Shown here one piece after another: positions 1-12,636 of a stretch of DNA of 64,000 nucleotides. The notes beneath the pieces were generated by a model. It saw only the letters and a list, made by a program, of their open reading frames with translations. It ran no database searches and had not been told where the DNA came from. Each line of letters starts with the position of its first letter. The first letter of the stretch is position 1. Where the stretch lies: assembly GCF_003590095.1 (NCBI RefSeq), contig NC_039500.1:4898001-4962000 (forward strand). The letters are read 5' to 3'. A program made the translations under genes and the position numbers. The DNA comes from Trichoplusia ni. Its lineage: Eukaryota > Arthropoda > Insecta > Lepidoptera > Noctuidae.

Positions 1-2270
1 ACACAACTCACAGCAACATCTGAGCGCCGGAACAATTTTAAAAGCTGTAAACGTCCATTACTCAGATAAAGTTTAGACAATGAGTCGCATGTGTTTATGG
101 GAACTTGAGTAATAACGGACTAGCATCTGTGTTGCCAGTGCAATGTTACAAAACAACCAGGACGTGTTGCCAGAATTAAATTCCTCTCATTTAGTTTTTA
201 GAACAGCTCAGAACATGCTGCCAGTTTAATGCCAACGTGTTGGCTTCAGCTTGTTTTCTGCATTTGGTCTAGTTCTCTACTAGTTTTAGAGTTTTCCCTG
301 CTCGGTTCCTGGCAGTTTGAATCTTTAATAAGACTGCCAAGACGTGTGTTGAGTACTAGAAACGAATGCATAGAGATACTTTAGGATATTGCCGTAACTA
401 TATGGGATAGAACATACATGCTCTTATCGTGAAGCATTACATTCCTAATAAATCTAAAGTTTAATTTCAATGAGTTCATCAATGCGTTTTAATCTATTTT
501 TCCTTTTTTTATCTCAGCATCAACTTACGAGACAAACGTAGCATATTTAACACAGCAAATGTGATTTAAGTAAATTTCAAATCAAACTAAAATCATTATT
601 TTGAAATCATTTCGCCGTACCCTATATTTTACGATTCTTACGAAACTTCCGGCCCAACTAAGATAAAACTATTTAACATAAAACTCAAACCCTGAAATAC
701 ATATAAAGGATTGAAACGGATTGAAGTAACTCGTGGCAATCGTAAAAGGCTTCGATTGCTCAACTTTGTAAGGTGTAGCTCGTAAAAGGACAGTTTACGA
801 TCCAAACTTGGCGTTCGCTTGAGACACAGATTAGTGAATCAATGGAAGTCTAAAGTATTTTACAAACTCGCATAAATTTTTATAACAGCGTGTTGTCGGT
901 TTTTTAATCAAGTCAAATCAAAGACAGAGTCAAGTGTTCATAGTCATTGACGTTTTTTAAATGAAAACCATTTTTTTTTAAGAATGAGATTTTGTTATTT
1001 CATCACAAAATCTGATTTCGCGTTGCATTACTGTATAATTTTATAGTTTTGATATATTGCGCCAAAACTTCAACAGTTATTTTACAGCAATTCTGCAGAT
1101 ATCACCACTACTGTGACAATAAACCTACAAACAAAAATAGGTATACTATGGCAACATTCATTTGGATTTTAACCTAATTTATTAGTATAAGAAACGAATC
1201 TTATGTGATTCAAGACCTCCTCTATCCTCATTTCCTTGCGCCATATATAGCTATTAACGTCACCATTTATTTAAACACAAACGAGAACTATTTTACTTTT
1301 ATTGACATAAATGATTCTTTTCCACGATTCTTTTGCACTCCATTCGCTATCTATTCTGTGGTCTCTAGAAGAACGAAGCATCTGGTCCTTGCTATCTACA
1401 TTTTAAGGTACACTTGTGGTACGTTAATTAATTTTTGGTCCTTAATCTCTTTAAAGACTAGCTTTGCTTGTACCTTGGTTTAATAATACTTAACTCATAC
1501 TTCTAGACATTCGCTGTTATAGCATTTGGGTTGAGGTTTTGTGGTTCAAAGACCTTATAAAATTAGGATCTTTTCATATGGTTTGATGAACAACAGGTAT
1601 CAAAGTTTGACGAATTTTAATGCAAATTAATTAATTTTAAAACGTTTTCAACATATTATTTCCTAGAAAGGAAAAAGTGTTAAGTGACTTTGTGTTTAAT
1701 ACGATCTGTTAACAATACATGGTTTTCGGCTCTTCCCCTTTTATGTAGTATTTTAATTGGTTAACGTTATTCGGGTGCATAGCTAACAGTTCGCAAAGCT
1801 GTCCTTTATAGAAATTTTATAGTTTTGATTTCCAGTTACTTATTTAATTATATTTTTAAGATTATTAAATCCAAGTGAACAATTACTGTTCGTTTTACTT
1901 TTCTAATTCATCTCTTTTCGCAGTGTTTGCGGCTATTATATAGAAAACGTTTCAATGATATTATTTAATATATAAAATTCTCAAGTCACGGTGTTATTAT
2001 GAAATCTATTTTTCGTACCTACCTCATTTTTTATTACCTTGAACTAATTTGTATGACCAAACAATGTTTGCTGGGACATTTCAATTAGAGAAATTTTGCT
2101 GAAGGATATTCGTGCTGTTCAGACCATTACTACTTCAAAGTTACCCATAAACTATAATTTATTTATAAGTACAATACTATGACATTGACATTAAGATTGG
2201 CACACATTCTTCTCCATTCAATACAACTAGCACTACAATCAGGTCTAATTGTACTACTCTACGTAGTAAC

Positions 2271-2383
2271 AAGGTAGTGACGTCATCATAGTACGTCCCT
2301 GTCTGTGCCAGATCCGCGGATATCCGCGCGATATTTCCTTCCGTAGGGGTGTAGGGATAGAATATCCGACGGATTTTTGGCAC
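2271..2383. promoter_or_regulatory. G+C-rich block with CRE and 14-bp palindrome
   Basis: A compact G+C-rich block in AT-rich surroundings. It contains a perfect cAMP-response-element palindrome TGACGTCA (2278-2285) and a perfect 14-bp palindrome CGCGGATATCCGCG (2315-2328). The minus strand stays open for 68 codons (2177-2383), but I do not recognise the product. It could be a regulatory block or a fragment of an unrecognised mobile element. Function is inferred from motifs only. Confidence 0.3.
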
Positions 2384-3273
2384 ATGACTAGCTGGAGTTG
2401 TAAGGTGCTGTCTTAGTTGACACTTGGATATGATTATTTTTGTTTTATCTGCGTTCTAAGGTTTGATGGCATTAGGTATGTAAACAGAAGTTACTAGTAT
2501 CATTTAAGACGTGAAACTATATTTTTTCACGTATTGTTCGGCCCTTCTTGTAAGTAAGGCGACTGTAGCTTTTATCACTAACAGATCGAATTATGTTTAT
2601 TTGATATTATTTGTCAATATCTATATATTTACTTGTTTCGTTTCTAAGTAGCTCAAATATTTCTTGCCATCACCACTTAAACTTGTAAACTAAAAGCAAA
2701 ATTTAAAAAAACAAATAACAACAGAGCTATGCTATGCAAGTTTTATAAACCAGCTAGTCCAATAAACTTGAAGAAAAACTCGAGAAGAGACAACACCAAA
2801 ACATTTTCTGATGTCAAAATATTAAAACCTTTTTAGCAGCTCCAAGTTCAAAACTGGCGGGAACTTATTTGGCTCATGTATAAATTCTATAGTTTATGGT
2901 CAGTGAACTTGTCTGGTTTTTTGGCAATCCCTGTAGCGTAATATTTATTGGTGCATTATGAAACATGTATAAATCACTAGGGGCTTTGCTAACAAGTTTT
3001 ATAAGTAGCGCAGCTGGGTTTAATGAGCCTGTGTACAGGCTTTCGTGGTGTCGTTTACTTACTCTGAATATAAATCACTGGTTTAAGTGTATGTAGAGAT
3101 TTGGGAGTTGCTTTTTATCATTTTATATGTAGGTATATAAGACCATGTCACGTAATTAGTTATTCTAAAACTTCACACATTAATAGTTGATTCAGAATGG
3201 CTTATATTAAATGGCTTATTTAAAGAAAGAGTGCATTAAAATTTCAATTGACCTTCTAGCAATTTCTTTTACA

Positions 3274-3322
3274 TGGCCTGTCTTAGATCCCATTTCTGGG
3301 CAAAGGCCTCTCCCTCCTTCTA
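3274..3322 (-). mobile_element. LINE 3' tail fragment
   Basis: Read on the minus strand, this stretch contains GGGAGAGGCCTTTGCCCAG and continues into an AATGGGA-like word. This is the conserved end of a common lepidopteran non-LTR retrotransposon 3' region. Only about 50 bp remain and no coding sequence survives. The family is recognised from memory of such tails, so the exact clade is not assigned. Confidence 0.55.
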
Positions 3323-5209
3323 TCACGTATTGTTAACAGAAAACTATGTTGAATATACTAGACTGCAGTATAATACAGCTACAAAGCTTTAATACATCAA
3401 TTATTATACAGAACCTCGATCCCTTCCAATAACTAAGCCAAGAACAGCCTACAACTATAAACTTATGCAAAAAACTGTGATCTATAAAAAACAGATCAAG
3501 TACATACATACAAGAACTATTTATAACTATAACCTTGTCACCACTAGGCCAATAAACTGAGGGCTGCATGAGGTAAATAATACGTATTTATTTTTTCTTC
3601 CAATTTAATCGGTAACGAATCACTCCGCCGGGATACTGATTGACAGATGGGCTGTCTAGATAATTGAGACGAATGCGATTCTGCTTGTCTGCCCCTATAA
3701 ATCTGCTCTTGTATTTTTCATCGATATTTTACCGACATCAAATGAAAAGGATATTTTCAGATTGATTTTAGTTTGATGATCGTTACATATCGCTGCGTCT
3801 CCTTTTGTTTTACGAAATAAAAGTTTTTTTCTATTAATGCTTATTTCTACAATGCTCATAACATGAACTAAATTTACCACCATAATTTAAAATATACTTA
3901 CGTAGAAAACTAGCACACATACATTTTAAAGGCGAACAATAAAACTATAAATTCTCACACAGGTGCGACCTCGCTAGCCTGCAACACAATTGCAAAGAAC
4001 ATTCTGCAATCTAACAAATCGCCTACAGAATGTAGGTAATAAAATAAAACTTAGAAAAATGTTGCGACATTTATTTCATACAAAGCAATTCTGAAAATGC
4101 TCATGCTTCACTTAAAGCTTTAAATATGAAATGAACACCTCGAAGTGAGAACTCATAGAAACTGCTGGCATTAAGTAGAACTGGAACAAGGTAGAGTCAG
4201 TAAGAGTATTAACTTAATCTAATTTTCAAAAAATGTAACCTCATCAAACTAATTGGGTTTTATGGTCATTGCTATGCAGTAACAACATTTGACTTAAAAC
4301 GTAATTATTGTTTAAGACTAGTTTATTCTCGCGTATTTATCGAGATTTCCCCATTAGTTTCGGACCCACTTTTGAGCTGACGCGACGGCGGATTTGAATT
4401 AACACGAAGTATAGTAAAGACGTTTATTTATTAGAAGAAAAATCAGAACGAAAATAAGGAAAAAGTTGCAATAAGTAAAACATAACAAAAAAATGGCTCT
4501 ACAATTTTATTAAAAACATACTAAGCACCAATTTTTGCATGACACTTAAAAAACTGGTACTTTATAAATTTGATCGTATTTAACGACTTCTATTGCTGTC
4601 TGTACAACTCCAAGTTATCTTACAATCGTTCTCAACTAACGCCTGTACCGTGTTCCGAACTGCGACCGCTTTATTGCAAAATTTATAAGTTTGTGTGAAC
4701 AATACGTACATTTATAGCGTCCTGGTGTTATTGGTGATATTGTGAATTTAACTGAGCTATTCTCTCGAATTATTTTTGAGACATTGTTTTAAAATTACTG
4801 CTCAGGATGAATTTAATTTTGAATTCCATGAAAAAGTTGATTGAGTGACAAATTTCATACCTTTATCATCAGCCCTGATTACCTCATAGGCTTGCACAAG
4901 ACCCTTATTTCTCCGTCGCTTCCGACATACGTCAGTAAAACAAGAATACGTTGTAAATGGTTCTATATGACACACGTCTATGGATCAATATGGCCTAATG
5001 GAACTCTACACAAAATCCCATTCACAGCGGCAGACACATTGGATTCCTTTGAATCCCACAGTACCTCAATACAGATATCCAGATTCCTACATATTGTTAA
5101 GATTGCATAACCTAATTCGTTAAAAGCATTTGCAACTAGAGGATGTTCTCAAACATGAGTGATTCAGATACCGAACATTTCCTGTACTATGATGTATAAA
5201 AATAGAAAG

Positions 5210-5285
5210 TTTGCCATTAAACGTGCGATGTGAAAGCGAGATGGCGCTATTCGCATTGTAGAGCGCTGTTACACTTGCACAGCTA
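5210..5285 (+). repeat. GATGGCGCT palindromic family, copy A
   Basis: The core reads GAAAGCGAGATGGCGCTA, an 8-9 nt spacer, then TAGAGCGCTGTTACACTTGC. The GATGGCGCT half and the TAGAGCGCTGT half form an imperfect inverted repeat. The left flank (CCATTAAACGTGCGATGTG) weakly resembles the outer arm of the better preserved copies at 21451 and 43307. No coding potential. This is one of seven copies in the window. Confidence 0.6.
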
Positions 5286-5649
5286 GTATAAGAGTTTAGA
5301 GATAGCATGCAGGTTTCAAATGCTACTTTAATTCTGCAGAACTTTGAATTGCATGGCTAGGTAATGATGAGATATGGAACCAAGAAGTTGGGACAGTGTT
5401 ATTCAACCGGAGGCTCTCGGGGGAAACGTGGACTGCAATTGTTGTAGCATACTGAACTAACGGTTAGGTTGGACTTTGGAAGTTTAAAGGGTTGTTTGGA
5501 CTTTGGAAATCGCAGAGAGTTATGTAAAAAGAAATCAATTGAAAAGTAATAGTTTGTTACTTGTCAAGATGATACTACATTTTTTTAAGTAAGTGTTTCG
5601 CAATCCAATGCGATGCGCACCCAAAAAGGTAAAAATGGAACTCTATTAG

Positions 5650-5898
5650 CAAGGTTCCGTAGTCTATCCATCCGTCTGTTACGAGGGTGTATCCCATAAA
5701 CTATGTTAGCTAGATAGTTAAAATTTTCAATTATTATGTATTTATGTAACCACTATAACGCAATTTTTTTTTTCAATTATGAAAGCAGACATTTATGTAA
5801 AGCAACATTGAATTTATTTAATTTTAAAGTTTGTTTATCTATTACCTATATACCGAAACTTAATATTACGAGGCCGATTCCCACTCGACCGGTTTTTC
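5650..5898 (+). repeat. Dispersed lepidopteran repeat, family 2 copy 1
   Basis: It starts with GCAAGGTTCCGTAGTCTATCC, then CATCCGTCTGTTACGAGG and TATCCCATAAAC, and ends with CGATTCCCACTCGACCGG followed by a T-run. The same order of blocks occurs at 16428-16632 and 47338-47608 in the same orientation. The 60-codon open frame at 5736 lies inside and is incidental. The element class is not determined. Confidence 0.6.
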
Positions 5899-6045
5899 AT
5901 ACACTTTTTCTGATTTAAATTAGATCCCCTAAGGCCTAAGGGAATAAAATAAAATTCCTAGACAGAAGAATTTCAACGACGGATCATCTTCTTTTAATTT
6001 AAATTCAACAGTCGTAGCCGATACAAAAGCGACTTCAAGGTCCAA

Positions 6046-6299
6046 GTACTATCAATAAAGTCGAGAAATACTGTCAGCAACAAAAGTCGTAGACTTAAAA
6101 ACTTCTAAAAATGTTTAAACACCTCTACAATGTTAGTTTAGATTTTGTATATATATATATATTTTTTGTTTTAGCTTCTTTATTTTATAATTCAAACACA
6201 AGATTATTGGATTTGATTGTTTGAAAGTGCATTGTAAATCTTAAATAGTGTTAGAGGATTTTGGTTGCTGACTGTACTATCAATAAAGTTGAGAAGTAC
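6046..6299 (+). repeat. 26-bp direct repeat with inner inverted words
   Basis: Positions 6046-6071 and 6274-6299 are 26-bp direct copies differing at two bases (both start GTACTATCAATAAAGT). Just inside them, GTCAGCAACAAAAG (near 6073) and TTTTGGTTGCTGAC (near 6260) are near-perfect reverse complements. About 200 bp separate the units. The element is not recognised; it could be a degraded insertion. Confidence 0.5.
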
Positions 6300-7025
6300 C
6301 ATTATGTTTAAAAAGAAGACTGCCTCAAACTTATCCTCCGGAAAGTTTGCACCTTTTAGAAAATATCTTCTGATTCAACAATACGATCGCTCTAGATAGT
6401 ATTACCGAGAGTTATGGACGATTCACGAGATTGCCGAGTTGTGATCTTGAAACTCCGTTGTACATGAGATGGTAACAAAATATACCTAATATATACATTA
6501 TGTATGTTATTGTGATAAATAAACAGAATGAAAAGGACTAAGTTGTATTTGTAGACATTCAGATGCTCTTGAATATATTACACCGCACAACTTTTTAATG
6601 GCTCTACCGATTTTTATAAAATAGTTCTAAGAACACTCAAAGTGAATAATGTGGAGAGGTTTTGTATAAATAAAAATTATAGAATAAGATAATGATTGAA
6701 TGACTTCGATAAAATCATTTTATTGCTGGATGATTCCACATATTAACCAGACTCTACATTCTCAGACATTGCTGTAGAAAGAATTGAAGTCTACTGCTTA
6801 ATAATTTTTATCTCTATATATTGAGTAAGAATATTACAAAAAAAAAACACAAATAGGAAATAAAACCTTTATTAATTTTAATAATAACCATAAAACGTAA
6901 ACATGTTTTAGTTATTACCGGCGGTATCTATGTACTCAACTCAGAGAGTACGCCAAACCCGGGGATTTTCCTTTAATAAAATTTTTACATCGACACGAAG
7001 CTGTTATGAACTTGCAAATTAATTT

Positions 7026-7178
7026 AGGCCGGTTTTGGAAACTCAATTTTCGGTTTATTTTATCCGCCAATATTTACTGAATATCAATTATCTGCGACGC
7101 TGGCCGTGACGTCATCAATCTAACTGGCCAGTTTGGGCCGGTTCGAACCAGTTTTCGCCGGCTTTTGCTGGTTAAACG
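7026..7178. promoter_or_regulatory. Cluster of Grainyhead-like CCGGTT/AACCAG motifs
   Basis: The block contains GGCCGGTTTTGG, ACTGGCCAGTTTGGGCCGGT, CCGGTTCGAACCAG (itself an inverted pair), GAACCAGTTTTCGCCGGC and GCTGGTTAAAC. It also holds a perfect TGACGTCA at 7107-7114. AACCGGTT-type sites are the known recognition sequence of Grainyhead/CP2 factors. Function as an enhancer is inference, and a G+C-richer mobile-element relic is an alternative. Confidence 0.35.
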
Positions 7179-8463
7179 CGGTGTTTTAGGTTACTTTTGT
7201 AATATTAAAACATTTGGGGAATGTGTGAACAGGAAATTAGTTTGACCTACTTTACGAAGCAAGATATAGGTCAGATTAGATTTTGATTTTCGAAATGAAG
7301 GTGTAGAGTTGGTTAAATAGTTATTTGAGAAAAGACAAAAAGATAATTCTGGTTTTTCTTCGACCAGATTTATTTTCTCTTGGATTATGATTTTCCAACG
7401 TTGCTGTTTGAATGTGTAGTGTTTATGTTGCAATACAATCTATATTGCATATTACACAAGTAACAGGAATTTGAAAAGCATTCATTTAATAAGTACCTAA
7501 TAATCATGGGTAGCAGAAAGTTTTAAGTGATTAAATGCCTGTACATTTTGTATAATTAGACATTCCACGGTAACTTTCAACTTGAATAATTTATCTTCTA
7601 AAACTCACTTTTATTAAGACATTTGTAGGTCACCGGAGTCCTTGCCCTTAATAACTGTCTGCCCTTAAGACGTCATAAGGCAAAGTAATTTAAAAAAAAT
7701 ACTTTAACAGGTAGGAAATTGATACTTCATATAATTGGAGCTTAATTAATGAGACTGATGAGGCAACCATTAAAAATGGGCCGAAGATTTTTCAATAATT
7801 ATATGAAAATATAAATATACTTACATCCTTGATAAATAATTTAATAACACTGGCCTGGCCATGTAAATTTTTTGTTCATTAAAAAGTGGGGGATGGTTTA
7901 ATTTAATAAAGCGACGGATTGTGTTTCGCTGGTAATAACCTGAGGTCTTACATGTGTCGACGGAACACTGAATACTGCGCTGAACGCTGAGCGGGGTTCG
8001 AACGAACATTCCAATGATTAAAATTTGAGGTATTGTTTTCGTGGTAAATTCGATGAAAGGGGAGAATTGTTGTGGTTTATGATACCATTTGTTGGGACGA
8101 AAATAGTTTTTGATTTTTGCGGTATTTCGGAATTTTTGATTGAATTATGGCATTTGTGTAGTAATATACTCTTATTTAAAAAGTTAACTTGAATTGTATC
8201 TTATTCATATTATAAAAGCACTTTTGTTTTGTATTTGGTTGGTTTGGTAGAGTTCTAAAAAAACATTTTTGTGACTGATTTCATTTGGCTACTAACATAG
8301 GTAGCATTTTAATACCCTAAATTACGATTGACATATTAAAAACGCTCTTGACGAAATTAAACAGATCATAAAAATAGAACGATATTAAATTTCAAAATTT
8401 GGAATCCACAAAAACGTCTCGAATTTGATGTTTAAAATGAGTCTAAACGAGTCAAGTGGAACG

Positions 8464-8532
8464 TTACGTCAAAAACCGTGGGCATGACGCGTTGTAGCGT
8501 CACAGCGTCATGGGTACGTGTGTCATGACGCG
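8464..8532. promoter_or_regulatory. Cluster of bZIP/CRE half-sites
   Basis: About 70 bp carry TTACGTCA, CATGACGCG, GCGTCACAGCGTCATG and TCATGACGCG, giving at least five TGACG/CGTCA half-sites. CATGACGC and GCGTCATG also form an 8-bp inverted repeat. CREB/ATF-type binding is the known meaning of these words; activity here is inferred. Confidence 0.35.
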
Positions 8533-10393
8533 GAAATGATATCGGCAATACAAGAAAACCGAAACGGCTTAAGATGTCAAAACAGGGAGGCAATGGAGAC
8601 GTAACGGATATATTATTTAAAATTTAGAAGGCAATATTTAACTTGTTGAAAAATACTACTTAATGAGATACTCATTTACTAATATACCTAGACTTGAATG
8701 ATATACTACGAATTCATGTAACCTTACCCCCATTTTTTGAAGTTAATTTGACCGGACTATTAGCACTTTTCACAATATACCAGTGAATTATCGACTAATT
8801 ATTGATCTCTTGTTACAGGTACTGATGCTAACACCACGTCTAAACAGCAAACCAAAACATGTAACTACACACATACTTATATATCCATAATTAATATATA
8901 TCTCCCCACACTTCCGTATCGCACGCATCGGTCGCAGAAATCGCTTAAGGCGCACAAAGCACCGCGGAAATGAGATATCGGTGTCTCAATGTTAAGAGCA
9001 ACTTTACGTATGAGATTAATTTGACGTTTGGTTATTTTGTGCCAGTATTTTGAAGGAGGAATTTAATAAAACCTTTTTGGTGCTATTGACTGTAGCTGAC
9101 AGGTAGTGATCTTTGCAGGGGTATTTGTTATTAATTGGCAGTAGCAAACTTATGGGTTAAAAGATGATTTAATGTTTTTGTGTTTTACTTCTTAGAGAAT
9201 ATAATAGGGATTGCATATGCAAGGATTCATTTTATAGGTACTATGACATTATGTACTTGGATGACATTCTGAGATAAAACTAAAAACTCTTTTGTGAAAA
9301 ATCCTATCAATTATTCCTCTCTTATTAAGTCTTCGAATCTCTAGAAATTACCTACAAGTACATGAAATACAGCTATAAACATCGTATAACTTGATATCAT
9401 GAAAGTACCAATTCATAAATATTTTACAAGGAATATTAAAATCCTCTCGCGTTTGCATAAAAGAGCTCATTCTTATCTCGATCGCTTGTACAGCTTCAAT
9501 TTAATCTCGCCGGTTATAAAGAGCATCCATTTTACTACCGACATTTTGTTTATAAGTTTTCGCTTATCTATTACACGGTGGATATTACGGACCTTATATA
9601 ACGGGTGTTATCGCAAAGGGGTAAGTACAGTTGAGATGAATGCTTTCAGATTTTCATATATTATTCGGCTTTAATAGACACTTAATAGATGAACTTAGGT
9701 TATTAGAAAATTGCGTGGCTTGGGTATATGTGTGAGAATGTACGCGTAATTGTTTTTAAATGCGTAATTAAATAAGATGAAACACAAATATTGTTGCATA
9801 TAATTCGAACAATTAATATTAAGATGTGCTTAAAAAAAACAAAAATGGAAATTAAAATAATTCGATTCTATTTATAAATACCTACCGTACTTTTTTCGTA
9901 CCTTCTAAATTCAAATCAATGATAAACAAACAACTATACAAAAATAACTCCAACACTTCGAAATTCGAAATTTAATCTTCTTACGCGCCACAGTTGATAA
10001 TTATTATTAATCTGTGTCCGATAATTCCATAATGGATGCGTTCTGCCGACTCGTTAGTCGGCTTTGTTTTCAAATAGTTTTACACTAATACCAGAAGTTT
10101 CGCTAAAGCCATTAGTGCGGGCCTCATCGGCAAGCACGTAGTAATGTTCAGCAGCTATAAGCTTACATTTAGGCTGTATATAATTTGTATACACGGCGCC
10201 ATTTTATCGACTACGTATTTATTTTGTGAAGCCAGTGGCTGTGTGCTGTAGAGATCGAATGACATGGTGGTATAGAATAATCAACCGTAGGTTTGTTTAA
10301 AATACTGGTATTCTGAGTCTTTTGAGACTGCAAGCCAATATTCGAATATGGAAATAGGTTACGATGCGCTTTTTCACAAATAAGAGCTGGTAG

Positions 10394-10428
10394 AGACGTT
10401 ATTCGCTCTTAATGAGCGAATAACGTCT
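10394..10428. repeat. Perfect 15-bp inverted repeat, 5-nt loop
   Basis: AGACGTTATTCGCTC (10394-10408) and GAGCGAATAACGTCT (10414-10428) are exact reverse complements around TTAAT. Transcribed on either strand it would fold into a short perfect hairpin. It lies about 420 bp left of the tandem 0.9 kb repeat. It is too short for a typical animal pre-miRNA unless flanks add pairing. Confidence 0.7.
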
Positions 10429-10848
10429 TAAATCAACGACTTTAAATAAACGAAACTAGTAAAAACAGAAACTCTTCAACGAATTCTACAAAATCAAAAC
10501 AAATAACTATATAACCGTTAAACTGAAATGACTTGTCAACAAGACAGGCCATCACCAAAAAGAAAAAGAAGTTTGACAGGCCGTCAAAACAGTATGAATA
10601 AATAAGCGAAGGGCAGGTCGCGCAGTAAGCCCACTCAAGGCAAACTTACGTAAAATATTAAACGATCGAGCTCTGAATTTCAACAACTTGCTTAATAACT
10701 TAAGGACTTTAAGATATTTTGCTGCCTTGGAAAATATGTAATATTTTTATATTGGCAACATTACAAAAAAAATCTTCGAAAAAAACTTAACTTTTTAATA
10801 AACACAAGGAAAAGTCAAACAGCCATCAAAACACTTTATTCTATAACT

Positions 10849-11744
10849 AGCTGTTGCCCGCGACTTCGTCTGCGTGGTTAGAAGATATAAGTTATGACTT
10901 TTTCTTCGCTCCTATTGGTCGCAGCGTGATGATATACATATAGCCTAAAACCTCCCTCGATTAATGGTAAATTCAACACAAAAATATTTTTTCAATTTGA
11001 ACCAGTAGTTTCTGAAATTAGCGCGTTCAAACAAACAATCAAACAAACAATTAGTATATACATAGTACATACATAGTATATACATAGTAATTAGTATATA
11101 TATAGTACAATTAGTATATAGATGCCAACGATATCTTCGCTACGTTTCATCGATTTTTAATTTCTCGCGCGGAGATTTTAATATTACGATAACTCATTAC
11201 CTATTAACATTTTTGGCGTAGTGTAAAAGGCAATTTTGTTCTATATTACATGCATAATATATCTAACTTATTTATTTGGATAAGGATTAATACTGTATTG
11301 TTAAAAAGAGGTTCGTAAGTAACCAATAATTTTACTGTATTAAGAAAACACATAAAAATGGTTATTGTGGGTTATCCATGGAAGATAGACATATACCACC
11401 GCGGACTTTTTTGTAGATCTATTAAAGAGGTACAAACTTGCCATACATTGTTTTGTTGTAACTCAAAAGGTTTTGGCAGCGTTCTCGATGAAAGCTCTCG
11501 AATGGCTTAATTTTTTCCGACATGTTTAACTAATATCGCTGTAATATCGTCAGTTTACACAAAACCTAAACTTATTATACACTAAAACCTTCCTCAAGAA
11601 TTGCTCTATCAATCGTTGAAAACCGCATAAAAATCCGTTCAGTACTTTTCTAGTTTATCGCGAACAGACAGACAGACAGACAGACAGACAGACGCGGCGA
11701 GGGACTTTGTTTTATAATATGTATATAAGGATAAGGATAAGGAT
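10849..11744 (+). mobile_element. 0.9 kb repeat, tandem unit 1
   Basis: The unit begins AGCTGTTGCCCGCGACTTCG, carries an AT-rich body and ends with a (GACA)n run, GCGGCGAGGGACTTTG, TTTTATAATATGTA and a GGATAA tandem tail. The start and tail words are typical of lepidopteran non-LTR-related or other non-autonomous repeats. It contains no open frame of useful length. It is nearly identical to the two units that follow, with period about 896 bp. Confidence 0.75.
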
Positions 11745-12636
11745 AGCTGTTGCCCGCGACTTCGTCTGCGTGGTTAGAAGATATAAGTTATGACTTTTTC
11801 TTCGCTCCTATTGGTCGCAGCGTGATGATATACATATAGCCTAAAACCTCCCTCGATTAATGGTATATTCAACACAAAAATATTTTTTCAATTTGAACCA
11901 GTAGTTTCTGAGATTAGCGCGTTCAAACAAACAATCAAACAAACAATTAGTATATACATAGTACATACATAGTATATACATAGTAATTAGTATATATATA
12001 GTACAATTAGTATATAGATGCCAACGATATCTTCGCTACGTTTCATCGATTTTTAATTTCTCGCGCGGAGATTTTAATATTACGATAACTCATTACCTAT
12101 TAACATTTTTGGCGTAGTGTAAAAGGCAATTTTGTTCTATATTACATGCATAATATATCTAACTTATTTATTTGGATAAGGATTAATACTGTATTGTTAA
12201 AAAGAGGTTCGTAAGTAACCAATAATTTTACTGTATTAAGAAAACACATAAAAATGGTTATTGTGGGTTATCCATGGAAGATAGACATATACCACCGCGG
12301 ACTTTTTTGTAGATCTATTAAAGAGGTACAAACTTGCCATACATTGTTTTGTTGTAACTCAAAAGGTTTTGGCAGCGTTCTCGATGAAAGCTCTCGAATG
12401 GCTTAATTTTTTCCGACATGTTTAACTAATATCGCTGTAATATCATCAGTTTACACAAAACCTAAACTTATTATACACTAAAACCTTCCTCAAGAATTGC
12501 TCTATCAATCGTTGAAAACCGCATAAAAATCCGTTCAGTACTTTTCTAGTTTATCGCGAACAGACAGACAGACAGACAGACAGACAGACGCGGCGAGGGA
12601 CTTTGTTTTATAATATGTAAGGATAAGGATAAGGAT
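11745..12636 (+). mobile_element. 0.9 kb repeat, tandem unit 2
   Basis: A head-to-tail copy of unit 1 joined through a short (GGATAA)n bridge. It differs by scattered single bases, for example GGTATATTC for GGTAAATTC near the start. It has the same end order: (GACA)n, GCGGCGAGGGACTTTG, GGATAA tail. The high identity suggests recent duplication by unequal exchange or by chained insertion. No coding capacity was seen. Confidence 0.75.

Larger units (their letters stand above)
1..5209. other. Non-coding region, left end
   Basis: No convincing exon was seen. The open frames at 1205-1483, 2177-2383, 3333-3569, 3695-3883 and 4841-5110 are short, AT-rich and lack exon-like composition or good paired splice sites. 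The stretch is intron or intergenic DNA. The only items seen are the G+C-rich block near 2271-2383 and the LINE tail near 3274, both listed separately. Confidence 0.7.
5899..10393. other. Non-coding region
   Basis: AT-rich DNA without a supportable exon. The small frames at 7191-7433, 7821-8009 and 9399-9674 have no recognisable product. It holds a 26-bp local duplication (6046-6299), a Grainyhead-like cluster (7026-7178) and a bZIP half-site cluster (8464-8532), listed separately. Confidence 0.65.
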
